Positions 19,123 through 29,123 of a stretch of DNA of 64,000 nucleotides are shown piece after piece. The notes below the pieces were generated by a model. The model saw only the letters and a list, made by a program, of their open reading frames with translations, did not search any database and was not told the DNA's origin. This DNA comes from Jiangella gansuensis DSM 44835 (lineage in GTDB: Bacteria; Actinomycetota; Actinomycetes; Jiangellales; Jiangellaceae), in assembly GCF_000515395.1 (NCBI RefSeq), contig NZ_KI911782.1:3284606-3348605 (forward strand), in the 5' to 3' direction. The number at the start of each line of letters is the position of its first letter. The stretch's first letter is position 1. The translations under genes were made by a program, and so were the position numbers.

Positions 19123-20115
19123 TCAGCGCCCCCACCGCAGCGCCGGCGTCGCCACCGGCGCGTCCCACAACCGCGTCAGCTCGTCGTCGAGCCGGGTGAC
19201 GGTGATCGAGAAGCCGGACTGGTCGAGGCTGGTGATGTAGTTGCCGACGAGGCTGCGGGTCACCGTCGCGCCGTGACCTTCGATCCAGGCCGTGGCCTCG
19301 GCGAACGCGCCGTACAGCTCGATCAGCGGGGTGGCGCCCTGGCCGTTGAGCATGACCAGCACGTTGCCCTCGACGGGCAGGTCGGCATGGATGACGTCGA
19401 GGGCGTAGCCGACGAGGTCGTGCAGCGGCGCCATGGCGCCCCGCTCGCGGCCCGGCTCGCCGTGGATGCCGACGCCCAGCTCGACCTCGTTCTCGGCCAG
19501 CTCGAACCCGGGTTTCCCCGCCGCCGGGACGGTGCCCGCGTGCAACGCGATGGCGAAGGAGCGGGTGCGTTCGTTCACCCGGGTGGCGATGGCCGCGACG
19601 GCGTCGAGGTCGGCGCCCTCCTCGGCGGCCGCTCCGGCGATCTTCTCGACCATGACGGTGCCACCGACGCCGCGCCGGCCGGCCGTGAAGGTGGAGTCCT
19701 CGACCGCCGCGTCGTCGTCGGTGACGACGCTGACGACCCGGATGTCCTCGTCCTCGGCCAGCTCGGCGGCCATCCGGAAGTTGAGGACGTCGCCGGTGTA
19801 GTTCTTGACGATGTGCAGCACGCCGGCCCCGCCGTCGGCGCGCTGGGTGGCCAGCAGGATCTGGTCGGGTACCGGTGAGGTGTAGACCTCGCCCGGTGCC
19901 GCCGCGGTGAGCATGCCGTAGCCGACGTACCCACCGTGCAGCGGCTCGTGCCCGGAACCGCCGCCGGAGACCAGGCCGACCTTGCCCTGCGCCGGTCCGC
20001 CGGCCCGGGAGATCACCCGGTTCTCGACGTCGACCTCGAGGGCGGGATGCGCGGCCGCCATACCGCGCAGGGCATCGGTGATGACAGTGTCCGGCGAGTT
20101 GATCAGCTTCTTCAT
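19123..20115 (-). CDS. dhaK: Dihydroxyacetone kinase substrate-binding subunit DhaK
   Basis: Binds dihydroxyacetone covalently through a histidine and receives phosphate from DhaL-ATP, giving dihydroxyacetone phosphate for glycolysis. 330 aa starting MKKLINSPDTVITDALRG at ATG 20115, with GAAAGG upstream. Motifs: LVSGGGSGHEPLHGGYVG, KNYTGDVLNFRMA, VPAAGKPGF, and GVGIHGEPG. First gene of dhaK-dhaL-dhaM. It is divergent from an IclR-type gene across about 100 bp, which probably regulates it in response to dihydroxyacetone or a polyol. Confidence 0.95.
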   Translation of the reverse strand: MKKLINSPDTVITDALRGMAAAHPALEVDVENRVISRAGGPAQGKVGLVSGGGSGHEPLHGGYVGYGMLTAAAPGEVYTSPVPDQILLATQRADGGAGVLHIVKNYTGDVLNFRMAAELAEDEDIRVVSVVTDDDAAVEDSTFTAGRRGVGGTVMVEKIAGAAAEEGADLDAVAAIATRVNERTRSFAIALHAGTVPAAGKPGFELAENEVELGVGIHGEPGRERGAMAPLHDLVGYALDVIHADLPVEGNVLVMLNGQGATPLIELYGAFAEATAWIEGHGATVTRSLVGNYITSLDQSGFSITVTRLDDELTRLWDAPVATPALRWGR

Positions 20116-20206
20116 CGACGTACCGACCTTTCGACGATGCGCGGATGACATCTGCGTGACACAGTACGCGTGATTCCGGCGGCGCAGGCAGGCCATGGGG
20201 AAGCTC

Positions 20207-20212
20207 TATGGT
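20207..20212 (+). promoter_or_regulatory. -10 box of the IclR gene (leaderless)
   Basis: TATGGT ends 6 nt before GTG 20219, placing the predicted transcript start at or next to the start codon. Confidence 0.5.
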
Positions 20213-20218
20213 GGGGCC

Positions 20219-20848
20219 GTGGTGGAGATCTCGCAGACCCTCGACCGCGGCCTGCGCCTGCTGGAGACCCTGGCCGGGTCCGCCGGCGGCCTCACCGTCG
20301 CCGAGGCGTCCGGGGTGCTCGGCGTCAACCGGACCATCGTCTACCGGCTGCTGGCCACCCTGGAACAGCACGGGCTGGTGCGCCGGGCGGACGGCGGCCG
20401 CTTCTGCGTGGGCTTCGGGACGCTGGCACTGGCCAGCAGTGTGCACCCGCTGCTGCGTCAGGTGGCACAGCCGGTGCTGCGGTCGCTGGCCGAGGACGTC
20501 GGCGCCACCTCCCACCTCACCATCGCCGACGGTGTCGAAGCCCTGGCCGTGGCCGTCGTCGAGCCGTCGCGGACCGACTACCACGTGGCGTACCGGGTGG
20601 GCACGCGGCATCCGCTGGAGCGGGGCGCGGCCGGCCGGGCGATCCTGGCCGCCCGGGACGGCGTGACCGACTACGTGGTCACGACCGGTGAGCTGCAGAC
20701 CGGCGCCAGTGGGGTCGCGGCCCCGGTTGTCGCGGCCTCCGGCGTCGAGGCGAGCGTCGGGGTCATCGCACTCGGGGACCTGGACACCGACACCGTCGGG
20801 CCGCGGACGGTCCGAGCGGCCCGGGCCCTGGCCGAGCGGCTGGGCTGA
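20219..20848 (+). CDS. IclR-family transcriptional regulator
   Basis: 209-aa DNA-binding regulator. N-terminal winged helix about residues 1-70 (SQTLDRGLRLLETLAG, LTVAEASGVLGVNRTIVYRLLATLEQHGLV) and a GAF-like effector domain (GATSHLTIADGVEALAVAVVEP, HPLERGAAGRAILAARDG). The GTG at 20219 is chosen over ATG 20195 because TATGGT sits 6 nt upstream in leaderless geometry and family members start close to ISQTL. Divergent from dhaKLM, so control of dihydroxyacetone phosphorylation is the likely job. The effector domain is somewhat shorter than usual (families run to about 250 aa). Confidence 0.85.
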   Translation: MVEISQTLDRGLRLLETLAGSAGGLTVAEASGVLGVNRTIVYRLLATLEQHGLVRRADGGRFCVGFGTLALASSVHPLLRQVAQPVLRSLAEDVGATSHLTIADGVEALAVAVVEPSRTDYHVAYRVGTRHPLERGAAGRAILAARDGVTDYVVTTGELQTGASGVAAPVVAASGVEASVGVIALGDLDTDTVGPRTVRAARALAERLG

Positions 20849-20864
20849 GTGCGCTGTATCGCCG

Positions 20865-21329
20865 TCAGTTCTGGACGGTGATCTCGACGGTGTTGGAGAC
20901 GCGGCTCTCATCGTCCAGCTGGACGACCCGGTAGAGGTTGGTGCCCTGCTGCCGCGGCGCGACCGAACCGCTGAACGTGCCGTCGGCCCGCGTGACCGGC
21001 GAGATGACCGACTGCGGGTTGGGGAAGTCCGTCCACGCGCCGTCGCCGATGCGGTGCTGGACCTTGACCTCGACACCGGCGTCCTCCGGCGCGACGCTGC
21101 CGGAGATGGCGACCAGCCCGCCGGACGGGACGGTGGTGGGGTCGGCGGCCAGCGTGAGACCGGGGTCGGCGGGCTCCTCCCTGGCGGCGTCGTCCGGAGC
21201 CTCGGTGGTGGACGCCGACGGGGTGGCGTCGCCGTCTCGGGAGCCCATCACGGCGCCACCCGCGAAACCGACGACGGCGGCCGCGATGAGGCAGGCGACG
21301 AGCGCGCCGCGGGTGGCTTGACTGGACAT
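20865..21329 (-). CDS. Small exported or membrane-anchored Ig-like protein, paralog 1
   Basis: 154 aa, no family recognised. One N-terminal hydrophobic segment (ALVACLIAAAVVGFAGGAVMGS), an acidic low-complexity linker (residues about 30-58), then a single beta-rich domain of about 95 residues (LTLAADPTTVPSGGLVAISGSV, GTNLYRVVQLDDESRVSNTVEITV) resembling one Ig/Fn3-like sandwich. It keeps the same plan and many of the same residues as the gene at 21368, 38 nt upstream on the same strand, so the two arose by tandem duplication. Start ATG 21329 (MSSQATRG). Likely anchored outside the membrane with the domain facing the wall. Confidence 0.75.
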   Translation of the reverse strand: MSSQATRGALVACLIAAAVVGFAGGAVMGSRDGDATPSASTTEAPDDAAREEPADPGLTLAADPTTVPSGGLVAISGSVAPEDAGVEVKVQHRIGDGAWTDFPNPQSVISPVTRADGTFSGSVAPRQQGTNLYRVVQLDDESRVSNTVEITVQN

Positions 21330-21367
21330 CGTGGAGTATTCAAGCAGGCGTCGCCGACATCCGCGCG

Positions 21368-21865
21368 TCAGCCGATGGTGACCTGGACCTCGTTGGACAT
21401 GACGCTGCCGTCGTCGACGCGCACGACGCGGAAACTGTTGGTGCCCGTGCGCTGCGAGTTCAGCCGGGATGTGCCCGCACCGCTGGCGTCGGTGACGATC
21501 AGGCTGACGTTGGGGAAGTTCTCCCACTCGCCGCCGTCGACACTGCGCTGGATCTGCAGTTCGATGCCGGCCTCGGCCGGCTCGGTGGACACGGACAGGT
21601 TGATGTCCTGGCTCGGTGCCACCGACGTGGGTTCGGCCGCCAGGGTGATGCCGGTGCTCGTGGGGTCCTCGGAGCCGTCGGTGGCCGGCGCGTCGGGGGT
21701 CTCGCCGACCGGCGTGGTGCTGCCGGGCGGCGTGGAGGCGGAACCGGGCTCGTCGGCGCCGTTCTGGCTGCCGACGTAGGCACCGCCGGCGAAGCCGACG
21801 ATGGCTGCGGTGATCAGGCTCGCGGCGAGCGCGCCGCCCGAGGCTCGTCTGGACATCAGACCCAT
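21368..21865 (-). CDS. Small exported or membrane-anchored Ig-like protein, paralog 2
   Basis: 165 aa, function unknown. N-terminal segment RRASGGALAASLITAAIVGFAGGAYVGS is a signal anchor, followed by a Ser/Thr/Pro/Asp linker and a beta domain (ITLAAEPTSVAPSQDINLSV, GTNSFRVVRVDDGSVMSNEVQVTIG). The end pattern NxFRVVxxDDxSxxSNxVxxT is shared with paralog 1. Starts at 21865 (MGLM) and 21856 (MSRR) are both possible. It is the first of the two genes, which are probably co-transcribed. Confidence 0.75.
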   Translation of the reverse strand: MGLMSRRASGGALAASLITAAIVGFAGGAYVGSQNGADEPGSASTPPGSTTPVGETPDAPATDGSEDPTSTGITLAAEPTSVAPSQDINLSVSTEPAEAGIELQIQRSVDGGEWENFPNVSLIVTDASGAGTSRLNSQRTGTNSFRVVRVDDGSVMSNEVQVTIG

Positions 21866-22001
21866 TCAATCCCGACACGGGGGGTCGTTAGCAAGTCGCC
21901 AGGCTCGCGACGGCCGTCATGACCAGGCGTGACGGCAAGTGTGTAGCCCGTCACGCGTAGACCGGTGGTCCAGGCGGGTACGGTGCCGCCAGGAGGTTGC
22001 G

Positions 22002-23477
22002 ATGAGCGATGCGTCGGACGTCGTGGTGGTCGGCGGCGGGCCTACCGGTTTGATGGTGGCCGGTGACCTGGCCGCCGCCGGGGTGTCGTGCACCCTGCTG
22101 GAGCGCCGCACCGAGCGCTCGCCGCTGACCCGCGCCTTCGCCGTGCACGCGCGGACGCTGGAGATGTTCGACGCGCGGGGCATCGCCGAGGCGGTCGTCG
22201 AATCCGGTACGCGAGTGAACGCGCTCAGTCTGTTCGCCGGTATCGAGGTGGACCTGTCGGCGCTGCCCACGCGCTTTCCGTTCGTGCTCATCACCCCGCA
22301 GTACAACGTCGAGGACGTGCTGGAACGGCGGGCCCGCGAGGCCGGCGCCACCATCGTCACCGGCGCCGAGGTGACCGGGCTGTCCCAGGACGACGACGGC
22401 GTCGACGTCACCGTCGCCGGGCCGGACGGGCAGCGGCGCGGGCTGCGCGCGTCGTACGTGGTCGGCGCCGACGGCGTGGACAGCACGATCCGCCGGGCGT
22501 TGGACGTGCCGTTCCCCGGCGAGGCGGTGGTGCGGTCGGTAATGCTCGCCGACGTCCGGCTGGCCCAGCCGCCCGACGACGTGCTGGTGGTCGACGCCGG
22601 CGACGACGGGTTCGCGTTCATCGCGCCGTTCGGCGACGGGTGGTACCGCGTCATCGCCTGGGACCGGCACCTGCAACGGCCCGACGACGACCCCGTCGAC
22701 CTCGACGAGATCAGCGCGGTCGCCGGCAAGGTCCTCGGCTCCGACCACGGCATGCACGACCCCCGCTGGCTGTCGCGTTTCCACAGCGACGAGCGGCTGG
22801 TACCCCAGTACCGCATCGGCAGGGTGCTCCTGGCCGGCGACGCCGCACACGTGCACTCGCCGGCCGGTGGGCAGGGCATGAACACCGGCCTGCAGGATTC
22901 CGCCAACCTCAGCTGGAAGCTCGCCGGCACCGTGCACGGCTGGGCGCCGCACGCATTGCTCGACACCTACCACGACGAGCGGCACGCCGTCGGGCAGAGC
23001 GTCGTGCAGGGGAGCGGAACGCTGCTGCGGATGGCGTTGATGGGCTCCGCGCCGCTGCGCACCGTCCGCAACGTCGCGGGCGCGGCGGCCGCCCGCATCG
23101 GCCCCCTGCGGCGCAAGGCCGGCGAGTTCGTGTCCGGGCTGGCCATCGGGTACGCGCGGGCCCGCGGCGACCATCCGCTGGTGGGCCGCCGGGTGCCCGA
23201 CGTGCCGGTGCTCGGTGCGGACGGCAGCAGGCAGCGGCTGTACGAGAAGCTGCGCGCCGGCCGGTTCGTGTTGCTGACCGGCCAGGACCACCATGGTCTG
23301 GTGGACCCCTGGGCCGGCCGGGTGGACCTGGTGGCCACGCTCGACCGGTCGCACGGCCTGACCCTGGTGCGTCCCGACGGTTACGTCGCCTGGGCCACGG
23401 ACACCAAGCCGATCATGCGGCGCGATGTGGAGCTACGCGCCGCCCTGATCACCTGGTGCGGCGACCCCGCCGGCTGA
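22002..23477 (+). CDS. FAD-dependent aromatic monooxygenase (PheA/TfdB/MhpA type)
   Basis: Class A flavoprotein hydroxylase, 491 aa, acting on an aromatic substrate with NAD(P)H and O2. GxGxxG in VVVVGGGPTGLMVAGDL (residues about 8-24), the DG motif VVGADGVDSTIRRA (about 160), and the GD motif LLAGDAAHVHSPAGGQGMNTGLQD (about 280). The C-terminal 110 residues look like the thioredoxin-like domain of these enzymes. Start ATG 22002 has AGGAGG 5 nt upstream, and a possible -10 TACGGT lies at 21979-21984. Neither partner genes nor a pathway are evident; relatives act in phenol breakdown, polyketide tailoring and antibiotic inactivation, so the substrate is open. Confidence 0.88.
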   Translation: MSDASDVVVVGGGPTGLMVAGDLAAAGVSCTLLERRTERSPLTRAFAVHARTLEMFDARGIAEAVVESGTRVNALSLFAGIEVDLSALPTRFPFVLITPQYNVEDVLERRAREAGATIVTGAEVTGLSQDDDGVDVTVAGPDGQRRGLRASYVVGADGVDSTIRRALDVPFPGEAVVRSVMLADVRLAQPPDDVLVVDAGDDGFAFIAPFGDGWYRVIAWDRHLQRPDDDPVDLDEISAVAGKVLGSDHGMHDPRWLSRFHSDERLVPQYRIGRVLLAGDAAHVHSPAGGQGMNTGLQDSANLSWKLAGTVHGWAPHALLDTYHDERHAVGQSVVQGSGTLLRMALMGSAPLRTVRNVAGAAAARIGPLRRKAGEFVSGLAIGYARARGDHPLVGRRVPDVPVLGADGSRQRLYEKLRAGRFVLLTGQDHHGLVDPWAGRVDLVATLDRSHGLTLVRPDGYVAWATDTKPIMRRDVELRAALITWCGDPAG

Positions 23478-23506
23478 CCCTGACCCGACCGGCCGACCCC
23501 CCAGGT

Positions 23507-23587
23507 CCCCGGTTGATCTTGGAGTTTTCGCGGAAACTCGGTCCGAAATGCCCGGTTGATTCCGCGGATACTCCAAGATCAACGGGG
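23507..23587. terminator. Inverted repeat (family C) between convergent genes
   Basis: Core arms GTTGATCTTGGAGT (23512-23525) and ACTCCAAGATCAAC (23570-23583), extendable with CCCC/GGGG and TCGCGG/CCGCGG with mismatches. It sits between the stops of the FAD monooxygenase and the opposing Lrp gene, so it probably terminates both. Confidence 0.65.
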
Positions 23588-23594
23588 GCGGAGG

Positions 23595-26029
<2,435 letters not shown>

Positions 26030-26162
26030 CCGGCCAGTGTCGCAGCCGGCCGGTTCCGCAGCCGCCCCGCCACCGGACTGCATTCGCCCGAGGTGTTCCC
26101 AGCAGCGCCGATCTCGGGCAGTCTGCGGTGAACAGCGGTTCCGACTCGGGGGGAGTGCGCTC

Positions 26163-27578
26163 ATGAGAGTACGGATCGGTGCGGCGGTGGCCGCCGCTCT
26201 GCTCGCCGTCACGACGGCGGTGGCGCCAGCGGCGGGCGCTGCCGCCGGCCAGTCGTCGCGGCCGTCGCCCGGAGAGCCGGGCGCGGGCGACCCCTACTTC
26301 CCGCTCGCCGGCAACGGCGGGTACGACGCCGTCCACTACGACCTCGACCTGCGGTACCAGCCGCCGACCCCGGCGCCCGCGCCGCTGACCGGCGAGCTGG
26401 ACGGCGTCGCCACCATCACCATCGTCCCGACCCGCCACCTGACCCGCTTCGACCTGGACCTGCGCGGCCTGGAGGTGGAGTCCGTCGCCGTACGAGGGCG
26501 GCCGGCGGAGTTCACCCGCGAGGGCGACGAGCTGATCATCACGCCGAAGACCATCCTGCCGCGGGGCAAGGCGGTCGACGTCGTCGTCACGTACGGCGGA
26601 GCCACCGGCCGGCCGACAGACATCGAGGGCGCCCTCTACGGCTGGGTCACCACGCGCGACGGCGCCATGGTCGCCAGTGAGCCCGAGGGCTCAATGACCT
26701 GGTTCCCGGTGAACGACCACCCGACCGACAAGGCCACTTACGACGTCGCCGTCACGGTCCCGGAGGGCCTGGTCGCGGTGGGCAACGGCGACCTCGTGGG
26801 CGCCACGACGCAGGACGGCCGGACCACGTGGTCGTGGTCGTCGCGGGAGCCGATGGCCAGCTACCTGGTGACGGCGTCGGTCGGCAACTACGAGCTACGC
26901 CAGACGACCACCCCCGACGGGCTGCCCCTCATCGACGCCATCGACCGCGACCTGCCGCCCTCGGCCACGGCCGGGCTGGCACAGACCGCGGAGATGATCG
27001 CGTTCTTCGAGGGACGGTTCGGGCCGTACCCGTTCTCGTCGTACGGTGCCATCGTCGACGACGACAGCGTCGGCTACGCCCTGGAGACCCAGACCCGGCC
27101 GATCTACTCGCGCCGCGCCACCGAGAGCACCGTCGCGCACGAACTGGCGCACCAGTGGATGGGCAACTCCGTCAGTCCCGCGCGCTGGCAGGACATCTGG
27201 CTCAACGAGGGCTGGGCGACGTACGCGGAATGGCTGTGGGCCGAGCACGACGGCGGACCGACCGCGGCGGCACGGTTCGACGAGGTCATGGCGATCCCGG
27301 CCGACAACTCGTTCTGGCAGGTCGTGGTGGCCGATCCCGGCCCGCTGGGGCTGTTCGCGGGCGCCGTCTACGACCGCGGCGCGGCCACCCTGTATGCGCT
27401 GCGTTCGCAGATCGGGGCGGACGCCTTCGACCGCCTGTCGATGGAATGGCCGAGCCGGCACGCGGACTCGACGGCGACCACGGAGGATTTCCAGGCACTG
27501 GCCGAGAAGGTGTCCGGTCAGGATCTGGCGGAGTTCTTCGACGTCTGGGTGCGGACGGCGGGTAAGCCGATGCTCTAG
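26163..27578 (+). CDS. Secreted M1-family zinc metallopeptidase
   Basis: Aminopeptidase N-like, 471 aa, short relative to full aminopeptidases because the C-terminal helical domain is largely missing. Signal peptide MRVRIGAAVAAALLAVTTAVAPAAGA. Beta-saddle N domain (YDLDLRY, FDLDLRGLEV), then the catalytic domain with HELAHQWMG near residue 325 and the downstream Glu in LNEGWATYAEW. In place of GAMEN there is VGYALETQ, a change seen in extracellular actinobacterial relatives. ATG 26163 has GGGGGAG 7 nt upstream. Probably trims peptides outside the cell; the substrate is not known. Confidence 0.9.
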   Translation: MRVRIGAAVAAALLAVTTAVAPAAGAAAGQSSRPSPGEPGAGDPYFPLAGNGGYDAVHYDLDLRYQPPTPAPAPLTGELDGVATITIVPTRHLTRFDLDLRGLEVESVAVRGRPAEFTREGDELIITPKTILPRGKAVDVVVTYGGATGRPTDIEGALYGWVTTRDGAMVASEPEGSMTWFPVNDHPTDKATYDVAVTVPEGLVAVGNGDLVGATTQDGRTTWSWSSREPMASYLVTASVGNYELRQTTTPDGLPLIDAIDRDLPPSATAGLAQTAEMIAFFEGRFGPYPFSSYGAIVDDDSVGYALETQTRPIYSRRATESTVAHELAHQWMGNSVSPARWQDIWLNEGWATYAEWLWAEHDGGPTAAARFDEVMAIPADNSFWQVVVADPGPLGLFAGAVYDRGAATLYALRSQIGADAFDRLSMEWPSRHADSTATTEDFQALAEKVSGQDLAEFFDVWVRTAGKPML

Positions 27579-27639
27579 GACGGTGGCCGGGCGCGGTCGC
27601 CGCGCTCAGCGCGCTCGTCACGTCATCGGCAGGACGCGC

Positions 27640-27645
27640 TATCAT
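27640..27645 (+). promoter_or_regulatory. -10 box of the ArsR gene (leaderless)
   Basis: TATCAT ends 6 nt before ATG 27652. A weak imperfect dyad (ATCATCG..ATGACGAT) around the start could be the ArsR operator, which would give autorepression. Confidence 0.45.
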
Positions 27646-27651
27646 CGGCGT

Positions 27652-28077
27652 ATGACGATGAATCGGACGTCGGCCGACACGGCAGCGGTGCAGCTGTTCC
27701 ACAGCCTGGCCGACCCGGCCCGGCTGGCCATCGTGCGGCTGCTCGGCGAGGGCGAACGTCGCGTGGTCGACCTCACCGCCGAGCTCGGCCTGGCACAGTC
27801 GACGGTGTCCGGTCACCTGTCCTGCCTGCGCAACGCCGGCCTGGTGGAGCCGCACCCGCACGGCCGCTCGACGTTCTACGCGCTGACCCGTCCGGAGCTG
27901 TGGCGGCTGCTGGCCGCGGCCGAGGACGTCCTGGCGGCAGCCGGCGAATCGGTGCGGCTGTGTCCCGACCGGCACCGGCCGGACGGGCTGCGCGCGGAGG
28001 CCGCCCATGTGGAGGCGGGGCACCGGGCCCGTCCGGACGCCGTCGCGCCCGCCACCCGACCCGGGAGGCCGCACTGA
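27652..28077 (+). CDS. ArsR/SmtB-family metal-responsive regulator
   Basis: 141-aa winged-helix repressor (LFHSLADPARLAIVRLLGEGERRVVDLTAELGLAQSTVSGHLSCLRNAGLVEPHPHGRSTFYALT is the family signature region). The C-terminal tail is rich in Cys and His (LCPDRHRPDG, AAHVEAGH), possible metal ligands of the CmtR/KmtR kind. It ends in a TGATG overlap with the CDF efflux gene, so the two form an operon that the regulator would repress until metal binds. Which metal is not readable, although Zn, Cd, Co or Ni are expected. Confidence 0.9.
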   Translation: MTMNRTSADTAAVQLFHSLADPARLAIVRLLGEGERRVVDLTAELGLAQSTVSGHLSCLRNAGLVEPHPHGRSTFYALTRPELWRLLAAAEDVLAAAGESVRLCPDRHRPDGLRAEAAHVEAGHRARPDAVAPATRPGRPH

Positions 28078-29000
28078 TGGGCCACGGACACGGTCACGGG
28101 CTACCGCGCGGCACCGCGTCGTACGCCTACCGCCGGCGCATGGTCGCCGTCCTCGTCATCATCGCGGTCGTGCTGGTGGCCGAGGTCGTCGGCGCCCTGC
28201 TCTCCGGTTCGCTGGCGCTGCTCGCCGATGCCGGCCACATGCTGGCCGACGGGCTGGGCGTCGCGTTGGCGCTGCTTGCCACCACCATCGCTGCCCGGCC
28301 CGCCAGCACCGCCCGCACGTTCGGCTGGCAGCGTGCGGAGATCCTGGCGGCGCTGACCAACGGTGTCGTCGTCGCTGTCATCGGCGTGCTCGCCATCGTG
28401 GGCGGCGCCCGGCGGCTGGCCGATCCGGGCGAGATCGAGACCGGCATCATGCTGGGCGTCGCCGTGGTCGGCCTGCTCGGTAACCTCGGCGGGCTGATGC
28501 TGCTGCGCTCGGGTCAGCGCGCCAGCCTGAACGTGCGCGGCGCCTATCTGGAGGTCGTCGGCGACACCCTCGGCTCCATCGCCGTCGTCGGGGCGGCGGT
28601 GGTCATCATGACCACCGGCTGGGCCGGCGCCGACGCGGTAGCCTCGATCCTGATCGGCCTGATGATCCTGCCGCGCGCCTGGATGCTGCTGCGCGACGTC
28701 CTCGACGTGCTGCTGGAGGCCACCCCGAAGGGCGTGGACCTGGCGGACGTCCGCCGCCACATGCTCGAGGCCCCGGGCGTCGTCGACGTCCACGACCTGC
28801 ACGCCTGGACCATCACCAGCGGCGTCCCGGTGCTGTCCGCGCACGTCGTCATCGCCGAGTCCGCCGAACCCGGGTGCGGCGCCGACTCCGTCCTCGACGG
28901 CCTGCACCGGTGCCTGGCCGGGCACTTCGACATCGAGCACAGCACGTTCCAGATCGAGCCCGAGGGCCACGTCGAGCACGAGCACGCCGCCCACGCCTGA
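28077..29000 (+). CDS. Cation diffusion facilitator family metal efflux protein
   Basis: CzcD-like proton antiporter, 307 aa, six TM helices and a C-terminal cytoplasmic metallochaperone-like domain (VRRHMLEAPGVVDVHDLHAWTITSGVPVLSAHVV). The N-terminus is His-rich (GHGHGHG), as is the C-terminus (HVEHEHAAHA). TM2 keeps HxxxD (AGHMLAD); TM5 has ExxxD (LEVVGDTLGS) where zinc carriers usually have HxxxD, which may shift selectivity. GGGAGG precedes ATG 28077, which shares one base with the ArsR stop. Confidence 0.93.
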   Translation: MGHGHGHGLPRGTASYAYRRRMVAVLVIIAVVLVAEVVGALLSGSLALLADAGHMLADGLGVALALLATTIAARPASTARTFGWQRAEILAALTNGVVVAVIGVLAIVGGARRLADPGEIETGIMLGVAVVGLLGNLGGLMLLRSGQRASLNVRGAYLEVVGDTLGSIAVVGAAVVIMTTGWAGADAVASILIGLMILPRAWMLLRDVLDVLLEATPKGVDLADVRRHMLEAPGVVDVHDLHAWTITSGVPVLSAHVVIAESAEPGCGADSVLDGLHRCLAGHFDIEHSTFQIEPEGHVEHEHAAHA

Positions 29001-29005
29001 TCGTC

Positions 29006-29063
29006 CCCATGATCATCGGCGATCCGCCACGTCATAGCGGGGCTAATCGCCGATGATCATGGG
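29006..29063. repeat. Family B hairpin H1, upstream of AbiEi/DUF559-like gene 1
   Basis: Perfect 18-bp arms 29006-29023 and 29046-29063 (CCCATGATCATCGGCGAT and complement); loop 29024-29045 contains CCACGTCATAGCGGGG, also found in H2. It follows the CDF stop by 5 nt. Confidence 0.85.
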
Positions 29064-29110
29064 TATCCACAAGCGGCGACCTGCCTCTGGCGTCTTCGCG
29101 CCGGATCGCG

Positions 29111-29116
29111 CAGGCT
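29111..29116 (+). promoter_or_regulatory. -10 box of AbiEi/DUF559-like gene 1 (leaderless)
   Basis: CAGGCT ends 7 nt before ATG 29124. Confidence 0.35.
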
Positions 29117-29123
29117 CAGGGGC

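Noticed and set aside
19121-21076. Upstream extension of the dhaL frame to 21076
   Set aside because: Overlaps dhaK and the IclR gene and has no protein character; dhaL begins at 19120.
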